A stretch of DNA of 49,565 nucleotides, taken from NCBI GenBank assembly GCA_030267965.1, contig BRYA01000408.1:1-49565 (forward strand), given 5' to 3'. Origin of the DNA: Triparma columacea. Lineage: Eukaryota > Sar > Bolidophyceae > Parmales > Triparmaceae. Positions within the stretch are counted from its first letter, which is position 1; the number at the start of each line of letters is the position of its first letter. The position numbers were made by a program, and so were the translations under genes. Shown one piece after another: positions 23,720-34,867 of the stretch. Below the pieces are notes generated by a model. The model had not been told where the DNA came from and made no database searches. It worked only from the letters and a program-made list of their open reading frames with translations.

Positions 23720-24879
23720 ATGATTAAAGGCATTTACTCTCTCGTTACTCTGACTCTTCTGGCAGATTCCACGCTGGCCCTTGTTGGGCCGAAAGAAGAA
23801 TCTGACCTCTCATTTCTGGTCATGGGTGATTGGGGCGGCAGCGACAAACCCCCCTACACCACGCTCCGGGAGAAAACAACAGCTAAGGGGATGGATGACG
23901 TTGCGAAGGCTACGAAGGCAAATTTTGCATTAGCCCTCGGAGACAACTTCTACTTTGACGGAGTCAATGACGTGACAAGCCACCGCTTTAATGATACATT
24001 CGAAAATGTGTTCACTGGATCCAACTTGCAGAGCGAGAACTATTTCAGAATCATCAGCGGTAACCATGACCACAATGGAAATGTTAGGTGAGATGGATAT
24101 CAGAACAACAGGAACTATGTTAAAGGAACTGGTGATACTCTCTCTGACATGGATGACCAATGGATAGTGTGACGAAGGAAGCGGTTGAGCACACAAACAA
24201 AGGATATCCCCATACAACTCACCTCACTCCTCGTCGCAGTGCCCAGATCGCGTACTCTGATATTTCATCACGTTGGTACTACCCTAGCCTGTACTACTCG
24301 TTCGAAGAAATGTACGGTACTTACAAGGCGATGTTTGTTATGCTTGACACAGTGATTATCAGCGGGACTTCTGAAACTAGCGAGGGAGTGCCTCTTACTG
24401 GTGACAGCTACGTATTACGAGTGGGGGGGGTCGCACAGTCTGATGCTCAGATTGACTTTCTCAACAAAACGTTGGCATCAAGCGATGCGGACATCATCAT
24501 CGTGGCGGGACATTATCCTGTCTGGTCTGTGTGCGAACATGGCCCTACTGACACCCTTCTTGACAAAGTAAAGCCCTTGTTGGAGAAGTACGGCGTATCT
24601 GCCTACTTATCTGGACATGACCACTGCGCGGAGGTTATCGACGACGGAACTGGCGTTGTCTATCATGGCATTGGATCCGCCAACTTCAACGATGCCTCAC
24701 TTGCTCACAAAGACAACATCCCAGAAGGGAGTCTAAAGTTTCATGCCGGTAAGAAGGAACTTGGAGGCTTCGCGAGGATCCTCCTCAAGGCTGACACGGG
24801 CGGCATGGTCGTTGAGCATTATGACGGTGACGGGACATTGACTTTTACAGCAGACGAAAGAGCAATAAGAAAACTTTAA
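23720..24879 (+). CDS. Secreted purple (tartrate-resistant type) acid phosphatase
   Basis: Two exons (23720-24087, 24240-24879) give 335 residues, the size of the small mammalian-type purple acid phosphatases. The N-terminus is a signal peptide (MIKGIYSLVTLTLLADSTLA). The dinuclear metal site motifs are all present and in order: GDWGG, GDNFYFDG (metal Asp and the charge-transfer Tyr), GNHDHNGNV formed across the splice, VAGHYPVW and SGHDHC. The block AQIAYSDISSRWYYPSLYYS is typical of the TRAP subfamily. The enzyme hydrolyses phosphate monoesters outside the cell or in a secretory compartment, in keeping with phosphate scavenging. The CTC-to-CAG intron is 152 bp. The start lies 123 bp from the divergent TPR-CHAT start. 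Confidence 0.95.
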
Positions 24880-24965
24880 TAATGGCATGCATACATCACA
24901 TTTGCAAGATAAAAGTATCCTTCATTCCTCACCCTACTTTCCCCCTTTTCCCACCTCCCACCAAA

Positions 24966-27753
24966 TCACCACTTGAACATCTTTTCGAACTCCTTTTCGA
25001 TCTCGAGCATCAAGATGCCTGCATCATCGTTCATGTCCTCCTGAATAGAAGACGATCTCGAAGCCTTGGAGGACGACCTCGAAGACCTTGAAAAGAAACT
25101 CTCTCTTTTGGGGAACTGCTGCATTTTTGCAACAGGAAGAAAAGCGAACTGCTTGACCATGATGTTGTTGTAGTAGGTTGTACCCTGCTCAAAGAGGAAC
25201 CTGTACTCCGAGTCTTGATCAGGGACCCTCTTCTCGCTCCGAATCTCCTTGACTCGGTCCATAGACTTCTCGCACATTTCAAGAAAGTTGTCGAGGGTGA
25301 CGAAAGATACGAGGTCTACGACGAGTGCACGACGAACAGGTTAGTAGGGTTTTGTAAATCAGAACTTCAAGACGCTGTGTTCGCTGCACTTGTACAGTAC
25401 ACAACATCGCGTGCGCGGTGTGTGTCGTGTGCGTAATATCAACAGTAACGCTATGCTTCACCACCACCAACCAATCAATAGGTCGCTTCACGGTACACTC
25501 ACGTACACACACCTCACACACTCTTCTTACCTTTGACCATAACTTCGCACTTGACTTCCCTCCTGCCGGCCGCGACGTCCTCCATAACCAGCTCGCACTC
25601 GGTCTTCATGCCCATCGCCTCGTAAGTTGTTGCGAGGAGCTCCTTAATGTCGACAATGATGGGGTGGTGCTGGGGCATTTCCGTGATCCTGATCCTTAGC
25701 AGCTTCTTAAGGCACAAGTTCGCCCACTTGAAGAACTTGTTGCGGATGAGGAGGTGGCAGAGGCAGTATAACACATTGACTTGGTACTACGACAAACCAG
25801 GGGGGAGCGAAGAGGACAGTTAAATGGCTTGCATAAAATGTCGTCACTTCACCATTCTCTGTTCTCACCTCATTCAATGTCATGTCTTCATGGTCGCCTT
25901 TGAGGAGCGCTGGGAACCTCGACTCAATGGCAGCGATCATGTTTGCCCTTTCATCCGACGTCGAACCCTTGAGGAGTAGGCTGACGTCTGGAAGCGTGTC
26001 GGTGTAAAGCTCCATGCTGTGAAAGTAGTGGCGGACCCCACGGGTGCCGCAGATGTTGTACATGTCTTCGGTGGTGAAAAGAATCTTCGATTATGTTGTC
26101 GAGATATTATGTTAGTTAGTGAAGTGTTAGAAAGGGTGTAGTGTAGTCTATAGTGGCATGAAGTCGCAGGTATAACGCGGATATTGGGCACAATACTATT
26201 AATGCTTAATGGCGCTATTCTTACCTCACAGACATGACCCTTGAGCAACACGTTAACAACGGCGTGGCGGTAGCCGCCCTTCAAGGCCTCGTGGACCCGC
26301 GTTAACGCCCGAGTCTTGAGCCTGACGAGGACCTTTGCACAGTGTGAGTGGACGAGGAGCAAGCCAGCGAGCAGCTGCGTGTAGTCGGTACAGACAATCA
26401 CGCAGCGACAATAGTCCTTCACCATCCTAACGTCCTCGTTGTACTTCTCTTTGGCCTTCAGAAAGGCCCTCTCCTCGGTTTTGATTGGGCCAATCCCAAG
26501 CTTGTCAACGCCGAGTTTTATGCATACTTCCTTTGCTAGGCTAAATAGGCTCGACGACGCCTCTTCAGCTTGCTTCGTGTACACTTTGACGGCCTCCCTT
26601 GGGCTGCAGACGTTCTTAAGCGGGAGCTGTCCGAGTTGATCGTCCGGGTCTGCCTGGAACTCCTCCAGAAGGCAGAGCCTCTTGAAGAGGCCTGAATTCT
26701 CGACGCACGTGGACCTCCAGACGTGCCTATACTTTGTGAAGTCCCTAACCAGCGACGCCACGAGCATCATGTAGTCAATGCCATCATGAGCGATTACATC
26801 GCTGAGCTCTGGCCCGGCGGAAAGCGGCGCGAGAGCCGACGGAGGGTACTTGGGGTGCGAAATCGTGCGATAGTTCGTCTTCACCAACTCAGCAGTCTCC
26901 AATCTCGACCTCTGCATCTGGATGATTTTTACCTGTGACATGAAGGGGGATTGTGAGGAGGGAGAGGGGAGTGCAGGTGGGTGTTGAGAAAATGGAATAC
27001 GCAACGATCGCAGGTGGTAATGTCGACAGTGGGCTAATGAGTGTTTACGTCAAACCATCACCCCTTCTTATGCGCTCCGCTAGGCTCCACTTCGCTCGGT
27101 CATCTATCTGTTTAACAAATAAATCACCCTCTCACCTTCTCCTTCTTCTTCACCCTCTCCTTCCTCTTCTCAACCTGGCTAGAAATCCGCTCCTCCCACC
27201 TTTTAACCTCCCTATGGAAAAGGAACCCCCCCTTGATGACACAGCCATCATCAAGCGTGAACTCTACGAACCCCGCGTCCTTGGGCAAAACGGCGGAGGC
27301 GGAGGAGACAGTCAAGAGCAAGGAGTCCTCATCATCACCATCACTAACAGCATCCTCATTATCGGTACGCTCATCAGCAAAAAGGACCCTCCTAAATGAG
27401 GAGATTCCACGGAAGCCCTGCTCTGCGTTTTCTGTCTCGCGGTCACCCTCCCCCAACTCCACCTCATCCTCAACAACGCGGTCAAGCTTCATGAGCTGCT
27501 TCCAGCACTCCGTTCCTGCCCTCCTTTCCTCCTCCTCCACGAGAACCTTGGCCATCCCATCAACCACTGCCAGGATGAAGCAACCTCCCTTTTCGCTTGT
27601 CTTCCTCCCTCCAAACTTCTTGGCTTGCAGCTTGTAATCGTACCAATCTCCTTTCTGATTGATTTCGTGTGAGACAAGAAGCTCAACGAGGGCCCTCTTG
27701 CAGTCACGAACGCTACTCCCTGGGAGGAGGTCGGGGAATATGCCAACGTACAT
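24966..27753 (-). CDS. RelA/SpoT-like nucleotidyltransferase-domain protein
   Basis: Five minus-strand exons (27753-27136, 26932-26225, 26084-25869, 25786-25531, 25315-24966) join in phase to 715 residues. The N-terminal 206 residues are acidic and end in a Lys-rich coil. A RelA/SpoT-like domain lies at about 300-490, with GPIKTEERAFLKAKEKY, then VKDYCRCVIVC, GGYRHAVVNVLLKGHVCE and, across the splice, ILFTTEDMYN and HYFHSMELY. These match the divergent eukaryotic RelA_SpoT-like pattern rather than the bacterial (p)ppGpp synthetase pattern, so alarmone synthesis cannot be assumed. The C-terminal part (about 515-640) is helical and TPR-like, followed by a Ser-rich basic tail. There is no HD hydrolase domain. 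The intron 26224-26085 ends in AAG, a less usual acceptor, after a CTAACTAAC branch point. Alternative starts further upstream cannot be excluded. Confidence 0.75.
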
Positions 27754-28384
27754 CCTTGATGCTCAGATGAGACTAAAGTCAAGGAAGATATAACGAGAGA
27801 GAGACGAGGGGGTTGGATTGTTTTTGCTGCTTTTCCCCTACTTGAGATGGTTGTAAGCCGAATGATTGCAGAACGGACAAAGTAAGTAACAGCACGAAAG
27901 ACAGAGGACGGATAAGTAACGGAAAGAACAACAGCTGTAGAAACAAAAATTGGGGCAAGAAACTCAAAAACCCAAAAACGTGGTCGATCAAAGAAAGAGA
28001 AGAAAAGCACAAAAGAAGTGAAACTTTTCCTTCCTCCCCTGCCATCGCATGAGATCGTTTGCACATGCTATAATTATGCTTACTAGTATTGTATCTTCGT
28101 TTAGAGCGCCCGTAGTTCATCATCATCTTCGAATAGGCACTCTATTGACCCGAACACTGGCCTCTACCACAGAGTCGGTGACTGATGGAAGGTGAGAATG
28201 AGGGTTACAGGCTTACTCTGCGTATGAAACATGGACCTTGGAGGTTATAATGCACACAATGAGTATCTGGTAGTACACAACGCGCTGATCATTCCATTTT
28301 TCTTTGTTTAGCACTTTCGTCGGGGAAATGTCTCCAATAATGGTGGTCCTCAGCCTTCTTGGGCGTCTTTGACGAGGTTTAAGA
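27754..28384. other. Divergent intergenic region
   Basis: 631 bp lie between the minus-strand RelA/SpoT-like gene and the plus-strand asparaginyl-tRNA synthetase gene. It should hold both promoters and 5' leaders. I see no further gene; a minus-strand open frame at 27780-28064 is rich in Phe/Ser/Leu with no family resemblance. Short additional 5' exons for either gene are possible but not demonstrable. Confidence 0.5.
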
Positions 28385-30309
28385 ATGGTAATATTATTTA
28401 TGACTAACGATACTCTCTTATTACTAAGTAGTCGAACTCACAGTACGGTAAAGATAAAAAATTTAGTTAAGTCTCAGAGTGACCTCGAGGGCAAGGAGGT
28501 CAACATAAGAGGGTGGGTGAGAACAGTGCGCAAACAGAAGACTCTGACGTTTTTAGAATTGAACGACGGTTCCTCCCTCTCCTCCTGTCAGGTTGTCGTC
28601 GACCACGCTTCCCTCCCTGAAGAGATTGTCAAGGAGGCCCAGTCTCTCCAGACCGGCTCCAGCATATCTGTTCTCGGGGCCCTCAAGGAAAGCTCTGGAA
28701 GCAAGCAGAAGTACGACTTCCAGCTTTCCTCGATGACGCTCCTCGGCGCCTGCCCTCCGGAAGAGTACCCTCTGGCCAAGAAGAGGCACAGCCTCGAGTA
28801 CCTCAGGACTCTTGCGCACATCAGACCCAGGACTAACACTGTGGCGGCCGTCGCGAGGGTGAGGAGTAAGCTGGCGCAGAGCATCCACAGGTTCTTCGAG
28901 AAAGAGGAGGTGAGAAGTGGGGCAGCATCGCGAAAAGAAAAGGGAACACTACAACTAAACCTCACAACCCCAAATCAACTCTCTGCAGTTCTTTCTCGTC
29001 AATACGCCTGTTGTCACTGCATCCGACTGCGAAGGCGCGGGCGAGATGTTCAGGGTCACAACCTTAAACCTTGACGACGTTGCTTCGTTGCCCAAGAAGC
29101 AGGGCGAAGACGGTGCCTCGGGAAAAGGGGCAGACTACGGGGAAGATTTCTTCGGTAAGCCCGCGTACCTCACCGTTAGTGGCCAGCTGAGCGCGGAAAC
29201 GTACGCCTGCGCGATGGGAGATGTCTACACCTTCGGTCCTACCTTCCGGGCGGAGAATAGGTAAGCATGAAGAACGAAGGGGGCAAGAAGTTCAAAAGAA
29301 CAGGACAACGTGAAGCACACCAAGGACGAGAAGCAAGACATGCGCACCAATATTTCTTGCTCACACCCCTTCTCACCTCTCGCAGCCAGACTGCCAGGCA
29401 TCTGGCGGAGTTCTGGATGCTCGAGCCGGAGATGGCCTTCACGGAGAAGGACGGGGCCATGGACAACGTTGAGAACATGCTCAAGTTTGTCATCGGGAGG
29501 GCTATGGAGGACTGCGATGAGGACCTTACCTTCTTTGACAAGTTTTATGAGAAGGGACTTAAGGATAGGTTGGAGAAAATTCAAGAGCAGGATTTCGTGA
29601 GGCTCAGCTATAGAGACGCGGTCCAAATGCTCCAGGAGGAGATCAAGAAGGATCCCAGTGCTTGGCAGTTCCCCGAGGTGGTGTTCGGGACGGATTTACA
29701 AACGGAGCACGAGAGGTGGCTGTGCGAGGTGAGATGGGGGAGGAGCGAAGCGCAGGAGCGTAGCGGCGACATAGCGACGAAGACGCGCCTTCTTTGTGAC
29801 GGGCGAAGTTAGTCGCATATTTTTAACCCCTTTTTTCGGTCGTCGCTTCGCTCCTCCCCGCTTTCAAATCGTAGAAAAAGTTCTCGAGCCCAGTTTTCGT
29901 GTATGATTACCCCACGGGTATCAAGGCCTTTTACATGAGGCAGAACGACGCCGACGGAGGCGAGACCGTTGCTGCATTCGACTTGCTCGTTCCGGGTGTC
30001 GGAGAGCTCGTGGGAGGGAGTCAGAGGGAGGAAAGGTGAGAATGGGGACAGGAGTGAAACAGCTTGACAGTTTCAAGCACTAACGAACATTCGCGTTGTC
30101 GCAGGCTCGACGTGTTGCTGAAGAGGCTCGACGTTCTCGGGCTTGACAAGGAGGACTACTGGTGGTACTTGGACTTACGTAGGTTCGGGACCGTCCCCCA
30201 CTCAGGTTACGGATTGGGATTCGAGAGGTTGGTCACGTTCATCACTGGGATTGATAACATTAGGGACGCCATTGCGTTCCCCAGATATCCTGGGAGTGCG
30301 GAGTTCTAA
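28385..30309 (+). CDS. NARS: Asparaginyl-tRNA synthetase
   Basis: Five exons (28385-28909, 28989-29260, 29386-29728, 29875-30035, 30105-30309) give 501 residues. The N-terminal OB-fold anticodon-binding domain includes [25 protein letters not shown]. The class II core has motif 1 around [20 protein letters not shown], motif 2 in [20 protein letters not shown] (formed across a splice), and motif 3 in [17 protein letters not shown]. The ending [11 protein letters not shown] is the AsnRS signature rather than AspRS. It charges tRNA-Asn with asparagine. The first 20 residues ([20 protein letters not shown]) are hydrophobic with few acids and could be an organelle-targeting extension, which would suit the bacterial-like sequence; this is inference. 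The intron 29729-29874 contains an inverted pair of the AGCGAAGCG motif. Confidence 0.97.
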
Positions 30310-30534
30310 ATAGTAGGCAGGGCAGTTTATTGCAAAATTGAAAATGCTTTTAGCAGGAGGGATGGGTTGCGCGGCAAATGAAGTTGAGTGGGAAATAAAG
30401 TTGCCACGACGCAACCAAAAGCAAAGTGAGCATTGAATGGAGGAGTGAATGTTTGGGTGTGAATGCACTCTACTTCTACCTCAAATTCTTATCTCTTCCT
30501 CCGATGTACCTAAATGAATGCACGAAACTTGAAT

Positions 30535-32315
30535 CTATTGCCCCCTTTTCCCCTTGCTGCTCTTCCCCTTGACTCTAATCCTCTTGGGGGCTGTGTTGGC
30601 GCTCCTTCCACTTTGGAGCGTGTGAGGACGGGAAGATGGTAGAGACCTCGCCTCCTGTTCGGATTTGTTAGTCTGAGCGACTGCAATCTTCGCCCTCGTC
30701 CATAAACCGCTCGCCACGCTTTGAAAGTCAGCTCTTCCTTTGACTTTTGTCTCCTTCTTCCGCAACCCATTGAGGTTCTTGGCAAGCTTTGACTCTTCGG
30801 CGGTCTCGCACTCTAGGGCATCCCTGACCCCTTCGACTCTCACCAGCTCGTCTGAGCCTCCCGACCCACTGCACTCGAGGATCGTCTTGCCGAATTCACA
30901 ATCAACAGCGTTGCGATGGCTGCGCGTCTCGATGTCAATCGTGTTCTTCTCGTGGCTGTGGTCGGCAGTCGACTTTGCGCACTCCGTGGCATCTTGAATT
31001 GCCATATCAGCTTCCTCGCTGAGGGTCGTGACCTCAACCTGCTCAGAGGCTTCGACCTGGAGGGAGCTCACAGTGGCCCTGAAGGCAGAGTTCGTAGCGT
31101 CGAGGGACCGAGAAGTGTTGACCAGGCGCTCGTCGGAGGAGTCTTCTCTTCTGTTGTCCTTGTTCTCCTGGAGAGGGGGAGGGAGCGAGTTGTGGGGTGG
31201 GGTGGGGTGGGGGGTTTGAGAAGTGCACGCTACGCACGCTCAGGGAGGGCACTGGGTACGGGCACTTGCTTGCTCCTCACAACCGCTTCCACCCCTGCCA
31301 CGCGGATTCACCTTCTCTATCTTGCCCCTCTCCTTCCTGGACTTCTCTGCTACCTTCTTCTTTGCTCTGCATGTCCTCTTCAGTCTCTGCTGCTCCTCCG
31401 CCACCCTCTTCACTTCCTTCTTCTGCTTGGATATCAACTTCTTCACCTCGTTCTCCTTCTCGACGAGCTCCTCTCCTCCCTCCACCAGCCCGACCTTCTC
31501 GTCGCTCCTACGGGAAGCTTCTCCTAAAAGCTTACTGACCTCCTCCATCTTCTCCCTGAGCTCCCCAGTTCGCTCTTTCTGCACCCTGAGCTCCTCCGTG
31601 TAAGTAGCCTCGTTGGCCTCAAAGTCCTCCTCCATCTTCGTAGCTGTCCTGACGCGGTCGACCCTCTTCTCGTCCCCCTTTCTCTTCCTCAACTCCTCCT
31701 CTTGCCCTAGCTTCCTCATCTCCTCTCGTTGGGTCATGAACTTTTCCTTCTTGGCCCTGTCAGCTTGAAGGACGCCCGAAACGAAGCTCTCCTCCGCTGC
31801 TAGCTCAGCAAGTCTGGTAGAAGAAGTAATCGCATCGGCCTCTTGCTCGTCCTTCTTGGCCTGCCGCGGGGGAGAAGGGTCAGGAGAAGAGAGGAGAGGG
31901 AGAGGGGGTGGAACGCCTTGCCCCCTCACCACTCACTCACCTTCTCGCAGCTCTTCTTCTTGGAATCTAGCCCCTCTGTCCACTTCAGCCAATACATCTT
32001 CGCTCCACCCCTCTCAACAAGCTCAACAACATCACAAGCACGACCTCCCTCCGACGTAGAAGCCTTCTCCATCTCTATGACCCTCATGAGGGACTCCACG
32101 CGTTTCTCGAGGCGCCCAAGAGACTGTTGAAGACCTTTCAAAACAACGTTGAGCCTCTTGTCCTCTAGCTCCTCCCTTTGGAAGAGATTGCCAGCTTCAG
32201 ACACCCTCACCGAGAGCTCCCCAAGTTTGTGCCTTGCCTCGGAGATTTGGCTTTCTACTGAGTGAGTTTCTGCGTTGATTGCATAGACAATGTCATTAGT
32301 TGGCAAAGAGGACAT
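30535..32315 (-). CDS. Coiled-coil protein of unknown function
   Basis: Three minus-strand exons (32315-31941, 31860-31312, 31167-30535) join in phase to 518 residues. I do not recognise a family. From about residue 10 to 390 nearly everything is heptad-like and rich in Glu, Lys, Arg, Leu and Ala, broken once near 100-120 by a short segment with YWLKWTEGLD. The last 130 residues are basic and low in hydrophobics, ending in a Lys/Arg/Gly tail (KGKSSKGKRG). This is the composition of a cytoskeletal, flagellar or centrosomal filament-type protein, but nothing specific proves that. It starts only 84 bp from the divergent adenylate kinase start, so the two probably share a promoter. Confidence 0.8.
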
Positions 32316-32399
32316 TCTGGTACGGAAATCGGCGTATTAGTAAGGGAAGAAGGGGAATAAATGAGGTCCTGATGATGAGGAAGCATTTTCATCGAAAAC
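32316..32399. promoter_or_regulatory. 84-bp bidirectional promoter gap
   Basis: Only 84 bp separate the start codons of the coiled-coil gene (minus) and the adenylate kinase gene (plus). Any core promoter elements and both 5' leaders must fit here or overlap the genes. No clear TATA box is visible; the stretch is purine-rich. Confidence 0.5.
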
Positions 32400-33262
32400 A
32401 TGACCAGTGCATCTCGAACTGTGTCACGATTGACCCTATTGGGGCTTCCAGGGAGCGGGAAAGGTGAGGATTGAAAGCAGTGATAGGTTCGCGGTATTGT
32501 ATTTTGGTGTATTTTGAGATGGTCCTTTGTTGATGCCGTGTGTCCTCTCCCAAAAATCTTACACCCTCTTGCTGCCCTGCCCGCCTTGATCCAGGAACTT
32601 ACGGTTCACTTTTAGCTTCACACCTTTCTGTGCCTATATTGACGGCCTCGGCGATCATGTCGAGTAAGATGACCCCAGAGCTGAGAGAGGTTACTAAGAA
32701 GGGAAACTTGGTTCCCGATGCTTGGATCGGGGGCGTGATGAAGGACGCAGTGCTATCGTTAGGTCATGGGAACGGCGAGGAGGAGGAGGAGGGAGGGGTT
32801 GCGGGAGATGCTTCTCCGAGACTAGAGCCTGCATACATATTAGATGGATATCCAAGGACTGAGGGCCAGGCGATGCAGTGTTTGGACGATTGGGAGGAAC
32901 GGATACGTACCCAGCTTGCCGTTTTCATTGACGTTCCGAAGGAGGTTGTCCTGGCGAAACTCTCGGGTCGCCTGGTTTGTGTTGAGTGTGGGAGAGGTTA
33001 CAATGATGTTGCCGTTGACGAGGGAGGCTTCGACATGCCGGCCATGTTGCCTTCCAACGGATCTCGGTCTAGATGCGAATGCGGGGGTTGCTTGAGGCGT
33101 AGAGATGACGACACCGACGCCGGGGTCGTCGAGGAGAGGCTAAGAGTTTACGAGAAACAGACAAAGCCCGTAATTGACTTGTTTGCGGAGAGGGGGAAGC
33201 TTTATACCTTCACACCGTACCGTGGGGTCGCGGATATAGAAAAGATGTATAAATTCGAATGA
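32400..33262 (+). CDS. Adenylate kinase family protein
   Basis: Two exons (32400-32463, 32595-33262) give 243 residues. The P-loop LLGLPGSGKGTYGSLLASHL is made across the intron, which falls inside it after GSGK. The NMP-binding part has ELREVTKKGNLVPDAWIGG, and YILDGYPRTEGQA is the adenylate kinase signature with Asp and Arg in place. The LID region has VCVEC and a later CECGGC, four cysteines placed like the zinc-binding LID of bacterial and long-form enzymes, and RLRVYEKQTKPVIDLF follows. It interconverts ATP plus AMP and 2 ADP. Unusual: a Glu/Gly-rich insert of about 20 residues sits before the YILDGYPRT motif, and the first LID arginine region is shifted, so substrate preference is uncertain. 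Confidence 0.92.
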
Positions 33263-33336
33263 CCAACTGGCGCGGAACCCTCTTCTTTCTTTTTCCTTAA
33301 ATTCAGTCAAAACTTTACAAGTTAAGACTTTTTCCC

Positions 33337-34708
33337 ATGTCTTTCCCCCCAAGAGACCTCGAGCACGAGCAATTGCTTATGTCCGCACGGTAAGTCACCC
33401 CCAGGATATCCTAACTCCGAACTTGACCCCCACCTCCTCAATTTCTAACCAAACCCCCTCGCCCTCAACTAACCCCACCCCTTTAAAAACACCACAGGGC
33501 ATCGGAAATCCAGCTCTCGGTGGTATCTGGTTGTGGAAGCGCCGTTGGTGGACCCACACACGGCACGAAGGCCACGTTTGTGGGAAGTGCTTCCAGGAAA
33601 CCCAAGTGTGTTGCGGATGCTGAGAACAGAGTTAGAATGGAACGGCTGGCCAAACAAGATGCGGAGAGAAGAGAGAACAAGCCCAAGCCAACAGTAGACG
33701 ACTTTATCCTTGATAGGGGATTGCAGGTGTGGAATGATGCCGTGGGGAAGTACATGAAGCTTGGAAGGGCTGTCAGTAGGAGGGAGAGGGTAGAGACGGA
33801 AAACGACGAGGAATGGGACCAGTCGCTGACATACTCTGCTACTCCGTACGAAGTGATTGCATCGGCGATACTGAGAATAAGAAGGTGGGAATGGGCAAGA
33901 AGTGAAAGAGTGATACAGTATTTCCCCCCCTCCACTGTCGTCCAACCCCGCTCCACCCCGTTCCATTCCGCCCCCGCGCAGCTATTACGGAAATCCTGAA
34001 ATCACAAGTGTCGGAGAGATTCGGGAGAGGGGAGGGATGCTGCAGGCGAGCTTCAGTGCCGAGAGCTCCCCGGAGGAGGATGTTGGAGGGGGAGGAAGAG
34101 AAGAGAAGGTGACGGAGCCAGCAAGCGCCGAGACTACTTCCTTGAGCAGGGCGATTGGCAAGGGTGGCGTCTTCTATGATTTGGGATGTGGGGTCGGCGG
34201 AGTTGTGGCAGCAGCAGCTAGCGTTCACTGCTGGGACGAGGTCGTAGGAATAGAATGTTTAGAGGGCCTGCATAACACCGCCTTGGAGGTGCAGCACATG
34301 TGGGAAAAGGTAGAAGTCACGAAGGCGCTTGGCGAAGAGTACGAAAGGGGGACAGGGGAGGGCCTGAACAAGCTGCGTTTTGTGAAAGGAAACATTTTCG
34401 ACCTGGAAGAATGCGACTGGACTGTGGGAGACGTCATATTTTGCAACTGCGCCATGTTCACAGAGGAAAGAATGGCCGAACTTCAGAGTGCAGCCTTGGG
34501 AATGCGACCTGGCTCATTTCTCTTCACCGTCACCAAAACTTTGGACGAAAAGACATCTGACTTTGCACTCGTTGAAGAGAGGACGGTCAAGATGGATTAT
34601 GGGGACGGCACGGTGTTTATGTGGGTAAGGACTGCCGAGGAGGCGAGCCTCGAGGGAGGGGAGAGTATCGGGGCAGTTGACGAAGTTGGGGACGAAGAGG
34701 GGTTCTGA
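33337..34708 (+). CDS. DOT1-like SAM-dependent methyltransferase
   Basis: Three exons (33337-33389, 33498-33884, 33982-34708) give 388 residues. The start is the ATG at 33337, only 74 bp after the adenylate kinase stop, the only same-strand neighbours in the window. The N-terminal part is Gly/Ser- and then Lys/Arg/Glu-rich. The methyltransferase fold lies at about 195-360: motif I is VFYDLGCGVGGVVAAAASV, followed by VVGIECLEGLHNTA, then GNIFDLEECDWTVGDVIFCN and a late strand PGSFLFTVTKTL. This order and the GIE acidic loop resemble DOT1, the histone H3 K79 methyltransferase, more than small-molecule methylases, but the flanking DOT1 residues cannot be checked by eye. The substrate is therefore inference. 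The C-terminus is acidic. Confidence 0.75.
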
Positions 34709-34867
34709 CGGCGCGCAATTAGTAAAAAAGAAAAAAAGAAAAAGAAAAAAAAGAAACTATAACTTTTCGTGTGCACATGTGAATAGTTTGATGTTGTTGA
34801 GAAGGATGAAGCAGGCAGGCAGTGCATGAAGCTGTGCAAACCGAACTCCACCGGCCCCTCCTTTTCT

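Noticed and set aside
27489..28064. Additional membrane protein or 5' exon upstream of the RelA/SpoT-like gene
   Set aside because: The Phe/Leu-rich frame overlaps the real first exon in another frame and shows no matching splice sites.
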